DNA of 64,000 nucleotides from Cordia subcordata (Eukaryota > Streptophyta > Magnoliopsida > Boraginales > Cordiaceae). Numbering within the stretch: the stretch's first letter is position 1; every line of letters begins with the position of its first letter. This document shows, one piece after another, positions 23,750-34,823 of this stretch. The notes under the pieces were generated by a model that was not told the origin of the DNA, made no database searches, and saw nothing but the letters and a program-made list of their open reading frames with translations. A program made the translations under genes and the position numbers. The stretch lies in contig JAPTOF010000010.1 of assembly GCA_028554755.1 (NCBI GenBank), forward strand, positions 9,212,001-9,276,000. The letters run 5' to 3'.

Positions 23750-23751
<2 letters not shown>
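23430..23751 (-). mobile_element. Helitron fragment H5
   Basis: A clear minus-strand Helitron 3' end (CTAG at 23430-23433, with a CCCGTGCAATGCATGG hairpin beside it) begins this segment. The 5' end near 23,745 (TTTATTATATATAG) is degenerate and lacks the terminal TC, so the left boundary of the element on its own strand is uncertain. Confidence 0.5.

Positions 23752-23813
<62 letters not shown>
23752..23813. repeat. (GT)n(TA)n microsatellite
   Basis: A GT run followed by about 50 bp of TA. It was probably continuous with the TA run at 24,283-24,310 before Helitron H2 inserted. Confidence 0.9.
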
Positions 23814-23814
<1 letters not shown>

Positions 23815-24279
23815 TAGTCTAACACCCGTACCATACACGGGTTGCGAAATATATGATTAGTTTTTTTTTGAAAAAATATTTTATAGTACTAAATATTGCA
23901 ATCAATTATATTTTACCATATATAGCACTATTTTTTTTATAGTAAAAGAAATCAATTAAAATAGGTCAAGATTTGATAGCAACTAAATTAGTGATTTACC
24001 AAAGATATATACAATTAATCCAAATTGCGTGTCATGATTTTCTGTTGTAATATGTAAATATTAAAATAAATTAGTAAATCAATATTAATCTCACTAAATA
24101 AGGCAATTTTGAATAAATTTGAATATAAATCTTAACGGTTAGATGAGGTGCAGTTGGAGTTTCGATACTTGAATAGCCATTGATTGAGACTTGAAAATAA
24201 GATTACATAATAGAGAGTTATATTTGTGCGACACTTGTTAATATTATATAGAATTGAGTTCTTCTATATAATATAGTAT

Positions 24280-24282
<3 letters not shown>
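23814..24282 (-). mobile_element. Non-autonomous Helitron H2 inside a TA microsatellite
   Basis: On the minus strand it starts TCTATACTATATTATATAG and ends in hairpin ACCCGTGTATGGTACGGGT, a short spacer, then CTAG (23814-23817). Flanks are A and T within a TA repeat on both sides. It is 469 bp and highly similar to H1. The hairpin stem (ACCCGT/ACGGGT) is the best preserved in the window. Confidence 0.82.
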
Positions 24283-24317
<35 letters not shown>

Positions 24318-25056
24318 GATAATTACTTCTCCAATAAACAAGTTTATGGTCAGCTATTCACGTTTCATAGACCAAATTTTGTCATCCCAAGGAAAAAAAA
24401 ATGCAAATAAGAAGATACGATAAGCGAACAATTGACGAGCAAAATTTGCTCAAGGGAATTAAAGGTCTTAAACATTTTTTATACCTATTTAAAAAAAAAA
24501 AAACTTTGAGCCTTCAGTTTTGCTTCATCCGTTCTGTCTTTTAATTGGTATTATTAAATCATTGTTTCTTAATAGTGGAAAATTCCACTAAAGCACATAA
24601 CTTTGGAAAATTAGTAATATTTGGAGCAATTCCTCATATTGTTGATATGACAGAATCTTATAAAAAATTAGTATTGAAAACTTACCAGTGATCAAATTTT
24701 ACAATATATTTATATTTTATCTCAACGTCGATGGTAAACATATATATGGTCATAAATGATAAATAAACTTTCTACTCAAGTTAATAATATTATTTTCTAA
24801 TATAAAACTAACAATCTAGGATCTTTTATTTTTTTTCCATATTAGGTCATTTTTTAATATTTACTTTCTCAGTTTAACAATTTTATTCAATCAATGAAGA
24901 TTTCTCCGAAATATATTATTAGTATTCAAAATTGGCTGCAAATTAAAATTTAAAAAATATATTTATATTTTATTTTCACATAAAATATAAAAACTTACCA
25001 TCAATAATAAATAAATATATTAAAATGCACATTCCTTCCTTCCAACGCATTGGGTG
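24283..25056. other. AT-rich intergenic DNA, no gene
   Basis: A (TA)n run at 24,283-24,310 is followed by featureless AT-rich sequence. Confidence 0.45.
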
Positions 25057-25792
25057 TGATATAGTTTGGTATAATTTGCAATTACAATAAACTATAGTAT
25101 ATCCCATGCAATGCACCGGAAAAACACCTTTTGTTAATATGTTTAATTAGCATTGATGGTCAACTTTATATTTTATATATATGAGTATGAAATACAAATA
25201 TAAATATATCTTTTAAAATTAATTTTTGGTAAAATTTTAATATTAATCATTTTTTATGAAAAATGCTTAATAATTGAATAAAACGTAAAACGATAGTTAA
25301 CTTTAATTTGATTCCAAAATTAAAGCAACATTTCCATTTTATTTATTTTTGTTCTGAATTAAATTGATTTGAAAATTTTTTAATTGGTGGTCTGCTAACT
25401 TAAAAAGGTTTTCTAATTGCGTATAATATCCATGACACAAAGACAAATATTCCACACTAAATTTGCAATTTCCAATTACATTAAATTTTACAATTCCTAA
25501 TTGAGGAAAGTAGTTCAGTCCTCTATGTATTTAATTTGGTACAGTTTGCAATTACATTAAACTAGAGTCTACCCCGTGCCACGCGTGGGAGAAATACGTT
25601 TTTTAATATCTTTAATTATTATTGATGGTCAATATTTATATTTTATACGTGAGTATAAATCCAAATATATATTTTAAAATTTTATTTTCGTTAATTTTTA
25701 ATATGAATCATTTTTTATAAGAGATGCTCAATAATTGAATAAAACGTAGAACAATAATTAACTTTAATTTGATTCCAAAACTAAAGCAATAT
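25057..25792. repeat. Tandem ~470-bp duplication carrying CRP-module and Helitron-end sequence
   Basis: Sequence from about 25,057 repeats from about 25,527 (offset near 470; for example AACTATAGTATATCCC at 25,091 and AACTAGAGTCTACCCC at 25,561). Each copy has a TTGCAATTACAWTAAA piece of the CRP promoter followed directly by a Helitron-like CTAG and hairpin. The second copy is interrupted by the LINE at 25,793 and resumes at 28,713. The first copy is the uninterrupted reference. Confidence 0.65.
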
Positions 25793-26325
25793 ATATTTTT
25801 TTAATCTTGCTTTTGCCGATGACATCATTTTATTCCGGAATGGATGTCAAAGTTCTATGAGAGCTTTACGTCTGGTGCTTGATAATTATGAAGCTGTATC
25901 AGGTTAGCAAGTTAACAATGATAAGAGTGGGTTTGTGCTTGGCAAGTATGCTGGCTTGTCTAGGGGAACCCTCATATCTTATCTTGGTATCCCTTTAAAT
26001 AAAAGACCTAGAAAAGTTTATCCCTTTGATGGCATTTTACAAAGGGTCGTCGCTAAGTTTGAAGTATGGGAATCAAGAACACTCTCTTTTGGTGGTCATC
26101 TTGTGCTTATCAGAAGTGTTCTCTCTGCTATGCCATTATATATCCTTCAAGTCATCAAAGCCCCAGTCTCTATTATTCGGTGCTTAGAAAGGCTATTCAA
26201 TTGTTTTATTTGGGGTGATAAAGGTGGTGAAAAAAATGTACATTGGTGTGCCTGGCAAGAATTTTATTTGTTTCCCTATGGATGAGGGTGGGGTTGGTTT
26301 TCGTTTGCTAAATGATATGTCTAAG

Positions 26326-26731
26326 AGCCCGTTTGGCTAGCTTGTAAGCCAAAAGAAAAAAATTACATGTTTGATAAAGTTGCTTATAAGTCATATAAGC
26401 TTGCTTATAAGTAGGTAAAAAAAAAAAAAGTAGGTTGAAGCTACTTAAAATTTTTGTGCTTATAAGCCCAATTAGTCAAACCGGTTAAAAAGATATATTT
26501 ATCCTTACAAATTAAATAGTTTCTATCGCATTAATTAATTACACGTCCTTTTTAGTCATTTTAACTACTATTACTACTTATAAGCACTTATTTGTCAAAC
26601 ATGTCAGTAGCTTATAAACATATATTATCCAAACACATCTCTTTTTATTTTTCACTAGTTTAAAAGTAACTTTTTACTTATAAGCAATACCTGTTTATAA
26701 GCACTTAAAAATAAGCAAAGCGACAGGCTCT
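26326..26731. mobile_element. MITE nested in the LINE
   Basis: The LINE frame reads ...NDMSK before and ALDMKLRW after this stretch, which marks the insertion precisely. Ends AGCCCGTTTGGCT and (minus strand) AGAGCCTGTCGCT are imperfect inverted repeats flanked by TAAG (26322-26325 and 26732-26735). TTATAAGC/GCTTATAA segments inside give foldback potential. The short TAA-like duplication suggests a PIF/Harbinger-type element, which is inference. Confidence 0.65.
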
Positions 26732-27674
26732 TAAGGCTTTGGATATGAAGCTCCGGTGGAGACTCGGAACTTCCAATTCTTTATGGGCTTCAACCTTTAA
26801 AGGGAAATACCGCAATGATCTGCCACCTCAAGTGTCTGTTAGAAGGCGGAAAGATTCGAATGTTTGGAAGCGACTTCTTGTGGGCGCTACATTGGCTGAA
26901 AAGCACATACGGTGGCGTTTGGGCCATGGTTGTGTAGTCTTCGGGTATGATACGTGGTTTGGAAACAAGCCATTGCACGAAACTCACACCATGCGGGGAA
27001 CAGAAACTTGTCCATGTTTGTGAGTTTTGGATTAATGGGCGGTGGAATGTGGACAAGCTTTGCCGTGTCCTGCCAAGTCCAGTCGTTGATCAAATTATTC
27101 AGATCCCATTTGAAGAAAATGCATCAGATCTGCCAATCTGGGCGTTAATGAAGGAGGGAAAATTCTCTCTTTCGTCAGCTTGGGATTGCATCAGGCGGGA
27201 AAAAGCTAAGTCATTTACATATTCTAGAGTTTGGAAAAAAAAAAAGAAAAAAGATGTTCCATTCAGAATATCCCTCTTTATGTGGAGATTGCTGCATGAA
27301 TGGTTGCCAGTTGAATTAAGATTGCGTAAGAAGGGAATTGCCTTTGCCTCAAAATGTCAGTGTTGTCGAGAAGAGGAGTCTTTTCACCATTGTGTTATAC
27401 AAAGTCCTCCTGTGCAACAGATGTGGAAGCACTTTGGGAGCATTTTTGGATTGCATTTTTCAGCTGAATTCTCTACTAAACAAGTTCTTTTTTTCATGGT
27501 GGTGTTCGAGTGAGAAGCAGGCCAAAGATCATATATGGGGTGTTGTGCCAATGTTAGCCTTTTTGTTTGCATGACGATTCCAACACCAACGCATAATTTG
27601 CGTGTTTATAAGTTGATTGCCTAACTCTCCCAGGCAGGTCAGCTGCAAAAATGTCATTGAAAAGGAGTCTTATA

Positions 27675-28290
27675 TGCTGTGTTTATTTGAATCTTATTAT
27701 AAGACAGTTATTGTTTGTTATCAGCTTATTATAAGATATTTTTTATAAGATGTCTTATTTGTAGTTATAAAAAATAAGTTGGATTCAGGGTACTTATATC
27801 TTATCAGTTAGAAAATAATTAAGAATTAAAATTTAAAATTGAAAAATTAAAAATAAAGAAAATTAAAAATTTTAAAATTAAAAAAAATTTAAAATTTAAA
27901 AATAAAATATAAAATATTAAAAATTAAAAATTTAAAATTAAAGATTAAAAAATTAAAATAAAAAAAATTAAAATTTAAAAACTAAAAAAATTAAAATATT
28001 AAAAATTAAAAATTTCAAAAATTTAAAAATTTAAAAATGAAAATAAAAATTAATTAATATTTATATTTTACAATTTATTATTTAATCATAAAATTAAAAT
28101 CCATGAGTCATAATTGATAACATTAGTATCAAAGTAATTTATAACAACATTTCAACTAACAAACCAAACAGTCTTATTGTATCAGACACTTATTTCTTAT
28201 AGGACACTTATCAGATAAGATGCTTATCACATTTCAGATTTCCGATAAAACTATTCCAAACAGGCTAATAGTGTGTTTGGAATGATATGC
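27675..28290. mobile_element. Probable MITE with an AAAATT-rich core, nested in the LINE
   Basis: It separates the zf-RVT-like part from the RNase H-like part of the LINE. Ends GTGTTTATTTGAATC (left) and (minus strand) GCCTGTTTGGAATAG are weak inverted repeats. The middle (27,825-28,060) is almost pure A/T with AAAATTAAAA units. Exact borders are unclear. Confidence 0.4.
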
Positions 28291-28724
28291 TTATCCTATT
28301 GAAATTTAAAGATATCTTGTAAGAGAATTAGGCATTGTCCGGCTTTGGGTCGAGCTTGATTCCTGCGCCATTGTTAGATGGATTGTTAACAATGGTGGAA
28401 GCAGCTGGGAGCATTGTCACTTGTTGATGAAGATCAGGCGTTTGTTATCTTGCTTTCAGAGTCGAGTTACTCATATTTGCCGCGAGGGTAATCGAGCAGC
28501 AGATTATTTAGCCAACAAGGGTGTTAGTGGTCATGGTCTTCAAACCATCCAAATTGTTACAAAGCATAGGTTTTTACGAGGGATAATTAGATGTGATAAA
28601 TTGCTTCTTCCTCGCATCCGAGCATAGAATAGGCTTTTTGGTTAAAATCTGTTAACACCTGTTTTTGATATCTTCAATAAAGTGGGTTTCATCCCTGGTA
28701 TTAAAAAAAAATCTAAAGCAATAT

Positions 28725-29191
28725 TATCCATTTTACTAATTGGCTCTTAATTAAATTGATTTGAAAGATTTTTAATTGGTGGTCTGCTGATTTAAATGGT
28801 TTTCTATTTAAGTATAATATCCATGCCATAAAGACAAATCTACGCATTAAATTTGCAATTTGCAATTACATTAAATTTCATAATTCCTCATTAAGGAATT
28901 ATGTATTTAATTCCTCATTAAATTATGTATTTAATTGCCCATATTTCCTTATTAAGTATAGTATCTATGACATAAAGACAACTCTTCGGTATTAAATTTG
29001 CAAGCAATTACATTAAATTTCATAATTCCTCATTAAGGAAAGTAGTTCATTCCTCTACGTATTTAATTTGGTGTAGTTTGCAATTATATTAAATTTCGTA
29101 ATTTCGCATTAAAAAAAATGTTCAATCCTCTCTGTCTAATTTGGCAATCTGCAATTACATTGAATATCATAATTCTTCATTAAGGAAAATA
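28725..29191 (+). repeat. Serial copies of the CRP promoter module
   Basis: Module-like copies (GCAATTACATTAAATTTCAT followed by AATTCCTCATTAAGGAA or a variant) lie near 28,860-28,905, 28,990-29,060, 29,085-29,130 and 29,148-29,191. Short direct duplications explain their multiplication (ATAATATCCATG-type lead-ins at 28,815 and 28,965). No coding sequence is present between them. Confidence 0.6.
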
Positions 29192-29313
29192 AATTTTTTT
29201 AAAAAATTAAAATGGGCAATGCGCCCCTTTTATTACCTCATTACATCGCCATTCAACGTCAATACAAAGAAATGCGCAGCACGATTACCTTCACGGCATA
29301 CATGAGCATTTTC
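29192..29313 (-). mobile_element. 122-bp LINE 3'-end fragment with 17-bp target duplication
   Basis: CTTCATTAAGGAAAATA occurs at 29175-29191 and 29314-29330. Between the copies, read on the minus strand, is NAHVCREGNRAAHF (the end of a LINE RNase H-like domain), a stop, and then an A-rich tail (the T run at 29,194-29,200 on the plus strand). This is a severely truncated, target-primed insertion into a CRP promoter module. Confidence 0.8.
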
Positions 29314-29430
29314 CTTCATTAAGGAAAATAGTTCCTAACTCTATGTATTTAATTTGGTAAATTGAAATTAAAATACATATCATAATAATTCATCAAGGAA
29401 AATAGTTTATTATTCCTCTATGAGCAATCA

Positions 29431-29932
29431 TCATACTATATACTAAATTTATTCAAACTCCACTGTTTGCTCTCTTCCTATTGTTCTACCAATTAATTGT
29501 TGCCATGTGTTCGATGTTGTATTAATAGCCCAATTGTCTATTAATGGCTGCCAATTAATTATTGTCTATTAATTGTTTTGTCTCAATTACTTCTCCACTA
29601 TCCTAATTAATAGTCTCTTATTTTCTCATTTTCCAAACTATACTATTGAGTAAAACTGAAAATGTTATTTTCAAAGAAATTTTCAAAATATTATATAAAC
29701 TTTTGTAGTATATATTGAATGTATGAATTATTGTCTATTTTTTAAATATCATGTAAAAAATGTCATGTTTATGTTGTTAATCTTTTATCATTATGTGTGT
29801 TATATACGATATAGCTCATTTGAAAAAAAAAGTTCACGTGGCACATACAAATACAACATTGTAATTTAAAACTTTTAATCTTTTTAAAAATAAATAATTG
29901 AATATTACACACCGCACGGGAACACGTACCAG

Positions 29933-29986
<54 letters not shown>

Positions 29987-30397
29987 TTAAACCCAAAGGC
30001 ACTCAAACACATCAACACTCATCTATTTGGCAAATCATCATAAATTCTAATTTTAATATTATTATATTGTTATAAATCTATATACTATAGTATTTAATTA
30101 TATTTATGCACCACCTATATATTCTTTTTAATGAATTTAAAGTGATAAAGTTCCAAAAAAACTCATTAATTTAATTAATTTATGCATCATATCCTAATTA
30201 AAAAATAAAATAAGAATAACAAATAAAAATAAGAATGAAAAAGCACTAGAATTATTTTTTTTGGATATTTAGAAATAATAAAAAAATACATGAAAATCTA
30301 AAAACAATAGAAAATCACATCAATAAATATTTAAAAAATAAAAAAACATAAAGAACCTAAATAAGTCTATATAAAGTACGGGGTGTGAAAACACTAG
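29431..30397 (+). mobile_element. Helitron H6 inserted at the CRP4 TATA box
   Basis: The element starts TCATACTATATACTAAATT and ends CTAG (30394-30397), flanked by A (29430) and T (30398). Removing it joins GAGCAATCA to TACTATAAATGGACG, which restores the sequence seen before CRP1 (GAGCAATGAATACTATAAATG), so the boundaries are confirmed by paralogues. A (TA)n microsatellite (about 29,934-29,984) lies inside. The 3' hairpin is degenerate. No RepHel protein is encoded. Confidence 0.85.
29934..29984. repeat. (TA)n microsatellite
   Basis: About 50 bp of uninterrupted TA inside Helitron H6. Confidence 0.95.
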
Positions 30398-30400
30398 TAC

Positions 30401-30406
30401 TATAAA
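30401..30406 (+). promoter_or_regulatory. TATA box of CRP4
   Basis: TATAAA lies 56 bases before the CRP4 ATG and only three bases after the end of Helitron H6. The sequence from here to the ATG aligns with the other members. Confidence 0.7.
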
Positions 30407-30462
30407 TGGACGTTGGCATTGGGGAGTAATCCAATCATAACAACAAACCACATAAAGTAATC

Positions 30463-30830
30463 ATGAAGCAATTCAATGTGCTGCTCATTCTTTTATTGGC
30501 ACTTTTTTTCGCTCTTCCACTCTCTTCAGGTGAAGCGTTATGAATTTAAGTATTTTTTTTCTTTATTTTTATATCGTTACGAGAGAATTCATGATATAAA
30601 TTTTTATCAATCTGTATGGACCTAATGCTTTTCCGTTTGTGTGAGTGTGTGTAGGGCAAGAAAAAGCATGTGAAATTAGCTTTTCATTGGGTGGTGGTGA
30701 ATGCGGAACCCTAGGTGATCAAGATTGTGCTCAATTAGCATTAATTCGTTACGGCCGTCGTCCTCAACAATGCACCTGCGTAGCTCTGGGAACAGCGAAG
30801 AACAGCGTTTGCAACTGTATTTTTTGTTAA
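30463..30830 (+). CDS. CRP4: secreted eight-cysteine peptide, intact
   Basis: Exons 30463-30529 and 30655-30830 encode 80 residues with a canonical donor AG|GTGAAG and acceptor TAG|GG. The signal peptide begins MKQFNVLLILLL. The mature part starts QEKAC and has spacing C-X10-C-X7-C-X14-C-X-C-X10-C-X-C-X2-C, two residues shorter in the long loop and one shorter at the C-terminus than CRP1 and CRP5. GGGEC-X7-C is conserved and fits the general gamma-core form G-X-C-X3-9-C. No frame lesion. Function unknown; secretion is predicted. Its upstream promoter module is displaced by Helitron H6, so expression may differ from CRP5. Confidence 0.85.
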
Positions 30831-32960
30831 TTAGTAATTAAGAAGTTGTGACATTGTCGAGCACTACTTTTCTAGATTGGAAAAACTATATGAAAGGTCC
30901 CTAATATTGTTATATTTTTCTTAATTAGTTGTCATCATTTGAAAAAGTTCAAATTAGCCTCTTTTTTTTTTCCCTTCAAAAGGGAGGCAATGCCGATTAG
31001 ATGATGGTTTTTCTAGGAGAGAATACACATTTAATGTCGTTTCCTAGCAACTCTGTTATGGCTTTTGGAGGTTTTTACAACTAATATAGGCCCAAAGAAT
31101 GAGTAAGACATTGATTTGCAAGCCAAGTTCAAATTAAGCTTTCATGTTTCACAAATATGTCAAATTGGTACACATTGTTTGAAAAGATTCAAATTAGTCT
31201 TTAATATTTCACAAAGTCGTTTAAATTAGTCCACAAAATGAGTAAAATAATAAGGATTAATTTGAATAAATTTGTGAAACATTGAAATTAATATGAATTC
31301 CTTGAAATATCAAGGAAATAATTTGATTATATCCTGAGATATTGAGGACTAACAAGAACTTTTTTAAATAATGAAGTCTAATTTGAAACTAAGTAACAAT
31401 TTTGGGGACTTCTTAAAAATTAACACTTTCATGTGATTAACTTTATTTTCTCCAGAATATGCATAATCATCATGTCTATTGCGTTTTTGTAATTATTACC
31501 ATTAATGTTATTTTTGAATGGGATAAGTGGCATCCCACACCCCACTCTTTGTGGTTTTAAAATAAGTATATAACTCTACTGTGATCCTCAAATGTGTAGT
31601 ATGCATACTTCTAAAATAGAGACGGAGCTCGACGTGACTTTCAAATTTATAGCACACATACCCTTAAGATGGGCCAATAATATGCATCTATGATAAATCA
31701 AAAGTAGTAGATGGTTATTTGCCTTTTGTAATGTAATTTCTGCAGATAGTGTAGTTGTTGTCGTCGGAAAATTTTGTGGTTTCATACTTTGTTAGTAGAT
31801 TGGATATATCCTTTCACCATTATATTTATGATCTTTTAGACATTTATTCTTGAAATATTGCAAATGGATAATTTAGACGTTTTGGGTGTAGCAAAACTTG
31901 TAGTTGTCAAAAAATAGTACACACACATCATGATATCACTACTGATCTATATAGTTCAACAAATATTTAGGAAGTTTTATAGTATTAAGATGTGGAATAC
32001 TTAGTTATCTAACCAGTAAGCAGATCTTTAGAACAATATTTATGTTTAATTCTTCATGTGCAATAGGATCTCTACATTAGACATAAAAATTTATGTCGAA
32101 AATATGGAAGTGGAGAGAATTGGTTGTGCTAGTTTGAGTTATTCATAGGGGTTTACTTTGTTTTGTTCTCAATAAATATATACCTCTATAAACCATTAAA
32201 ATCATTATAGAATTGTTCAAGAAATTTTGCTCAATTTAAAGCTAGTTGAATATTTGAATGGAGGAGGGAGCTGCTTGTGTGATGATCTAACTGGTCTTCT
32301 AAAAGATATGACTCCTTTTTACAATATGGTCTTTTTATGGGTTTGAACCCCTAAATTGGCACGATCAAGGGAAAATTCTACTTTCTAAGTTGTAAACAGG
32401 CCAATATTATAAGGATTTGAATCCTTTCTAATTAAGGTTTTATTCTAACATTCTAACATTACATTTAAATTGTGTATTTCACTCAAAAAGTCTAAGATTT
32501 TACTTTCCTTTGGTGATTTAAAATTTGAAAAATGAAATGATTGGTTAAGTTTTGTTGTTAGAGCGTTAAGGTAAAACCTTCTTCAATAACTCTCCTAAAT
32601 TTGAGAATCTCCTATGTAAACAATATTAGTGTCAAATAGCTCCCTATCTAGTCTCTTACAAAAATAAGAAATCTTTAAATTAATATTCAACTCCCCTGAC
32701 TGCATTGGAGTTAAATTCACCCCCTATGCCATCTCACATGATTAAATAAGGAAGTTGTTGAAGTGAAACCACTACAATAGCATTCGATAAGATTAGGAAA
32801 TGTTTGGTTCAACGAATGACTTTTCATTCTCTGAAATCACGTTGCTGGAAATTGTAAATCTATGAATGTGCTAACAATTGTTCAGTTCAGATATTCCTAG
32901 AATTATTAAGTAATTTTTTAAGAATGCCCCTAACAAAAATTAAAAGTTAAAAATATCTCA
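30831..32960. repeat. 3' flanking block of the CRP4 unit
   Basis: Homologous in order to 1,480-3,620 behind CRP1 (for example GTAGTATGCATACTTCTAAAATAG near 31,596 against GTAGTATACATGTCGCC near 2,446, and the GGGGTTTACTTTGTTT segment near 32,150 against 2,986). Contains no gene. Confidence 0.65.
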
Positions 32961-33125
32961 CTTGTGTGATTGTGTTTGTATGCCAAGATGGCAAGTGAGC
33001 TACGCTAGTTGCAGCCCGACCTACAAGTCTTCTACCCTAGGATGCCAATATTTTAGCTAGTTACAAGTTTGACTAACACAAATTAAAGTATTTCCTAACA
33101 ACCGTTTTAAAGGTGGTTCACTGAT

Positions 33126-33957
33126 TACTACAAAATATCTAGACATAGGCGGCTGTTTTGGAGCTTATAAGCGGCGGTTTTCAACCGCCACTAATGACAA
33201 AATCGTCGCCTAATCTTGTGCCGCCTATACTGCCGTTGCCTATTATGCGATATCATAACCGACGGTTTCTAAAACTGCTGCCTATGTAAAAATTACAATT
33301 TTAAGTGAAAAATATTTTAAGAAAATAAAAATATTAATTTGGTTATAGGCGGCGGTTTTGAAAAAAAAACAACATCATCTTGCTTCTTGCAAGATTCGAC
33401 CTTCGACTATTTGTTAGTGTAGCACCCTATGACCATTGTACCTACTAAATAAGCTAAGTAGTCATTTGTTAATTATTTCAAATAAAAGTATATTTATCTA
33501 TTGAAAAAACTGTCGCTTATGGAAAAACGCCGCCTATAGCTTTTTAATATTTCGAAAAAAATAAAATGTAATATAAACTCATTTTTATATATTTGAAAAA
33601 AATAAAATGCGGGACAATTAGCGGCGGTTTTGAAGAAAGCCGCCACCTATTGCTTTTTAATAAAGTGTAATAGAAATAAAATGTAATAGATACACATTTT
33701 TACTTATTCGAAAAAAATAAAATGCGGGACAATTAGCAAACCGCCGCCTATAGCATTTTAATAAAGTGTAAAAAAAATAAAATGTAATAAAAACATATTT
33801 TTACTATTTCGAAAAAAATGCAAGACAATTAGTAGCGGTTCGCAAGGAAACCGCCGCCTATAACTGTCATTAGCGACGCTTAGACTAAATCGTCGTCCAT
33901 ATTATTATAGCTGGCGGTTTGTTCAAACCGCCACATATTCCATGTTTTCTTGTAGTG
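33126..33957. mobile_element. Non-autonomous CACTA element with GGCGGCGGTTT repeats
   Basis: Left end TACTACAAAATATC (first base changed from C) and right end (minus strand) CACTACAAGAAAACATG are flanked by GAT at 33123-33125 and 33958-33960, a 3-bp duplication. The interior carries many subterminal GGCGGCGGTTTT / AAACCGCCGCCTAT motifs in both orientations. It is 832 bp with no transposase. Confidence 0.8.
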
Positions 33958-33960
33958 GAT

Positions 33961-34620
33961 ATAGATCGGTGTAATAGTAAAAATTGGAAATTTTCGTGTC
34001 AATTTTCACGAGTCCAATAATGAATCATAATTACACTATCAAGATTTAAGCAAAAAAAACAAAAAACAAAAAAAATACGTTATGTGTCTCATAAGCAAGT
34101 TGGTTTCTCCGTAGTCTATTTACTAATTTTCTTCCATTTTAAGTGGTGGTTCCCTCCATCACCTGTCGATCTTTTCTATTACTATTTCTTTTCTAATTTA
34201 TCCACTGATTTTCTTTTCGTTGTGTTTCTGCTTCCTTCTCATCTGTGTTTGTTTTTGTTTTTTTTCTTTTCTTCCTTCTCTTTGTGTGTTCTTTTCTCTT
34301 TCTTCTTCCTTTTCTCTGTGTTAGCAAGTCCCTGTGTGTGTGTGTGTTTTTTTTTCCTTCTCATTATTTTTGTTCTCTTCTCACTACAAGGAAATAGGCC
34401 TTTTGCAACAGCTTAAATCTTCCTTCTCTCGGTCTCTCATTGTGTCTTCCATTATGTGTCTCTCTCAGTGTCCTTCATTACTCTTTCTGTTTTTATTTCT
34501 CTTCTCTCGTTGTGTCTACTCTCTTTCACCCTTGCCTTCCAGTACTGAGAGTCACTAATATATGATGCTCCTAATCCATTTCCCAGTCTTAGTTGTAGAG
34601 GAGAGAAGGTGGTTGATATT
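33961..34620. other. CT-rich low-complexity stretch, no gene
   Basis: A long pyrimidine-rich run (about 34,100-34,540) produces spurious Phe/Leu/Ser-rich open frames. CACTACAAGGAAATAGGCC at about 34,382 resembles a CACTA terminus, but no partner end was found. Confidence 0.5.
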
Positions 34621-34823
34621 TCCACTTGTTTAAGCTTGGGACTTAGAGGACCCGTCCTCTCTTTTCGGACATTTAGACCATCTAAGGTACAAATTTCCTT
34701 GGCCCATCCTCTGTCCAGGTTGATGAGTACTTGTTTGGATCTTGATAAGTGCAGCGGTGGTCTCTCTTCTTGTGACAACTCAAGAGTGATGTTGGAATAT
34801 GACGTGTTGTAGAATGTCTAGAT

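Larger units (their letters stand above)
25793..28712 (+). mobile_element. 5'-truncated LINE retrotransposon, broken and nested
   Basis: The flanking sequence CTAAAGCAATAT occurs at 25781-25792 and 28713-28724, a target-site duplication. Inside, in order, are the end of a reverse transcriptase with the LAFADDI catalytic box near 25,805-25,830, the thumb region with YLGIPLNKRPRK (about 25,980), a zinc-knuckle zf-RVT-like region with CQCC (about 27,355), and an RNase H-like tail with CREGNRAADYLANKG (about 28,480). A short A-run precedes the right duplication. There are stops and frame changes, and two later insertions (26,326-26,731 and about 27,675-28,290). It is inactive; most of the 5' part was never inserted or is lost. 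Confidence 0.88.

Noticed and set aside
34084..34558. Phe/Leu/Ser-rich open frames resembling membrane proteins
   Set aside because: They come from a pyrimidine-rich low-complexity run and carry no motif or splice context.
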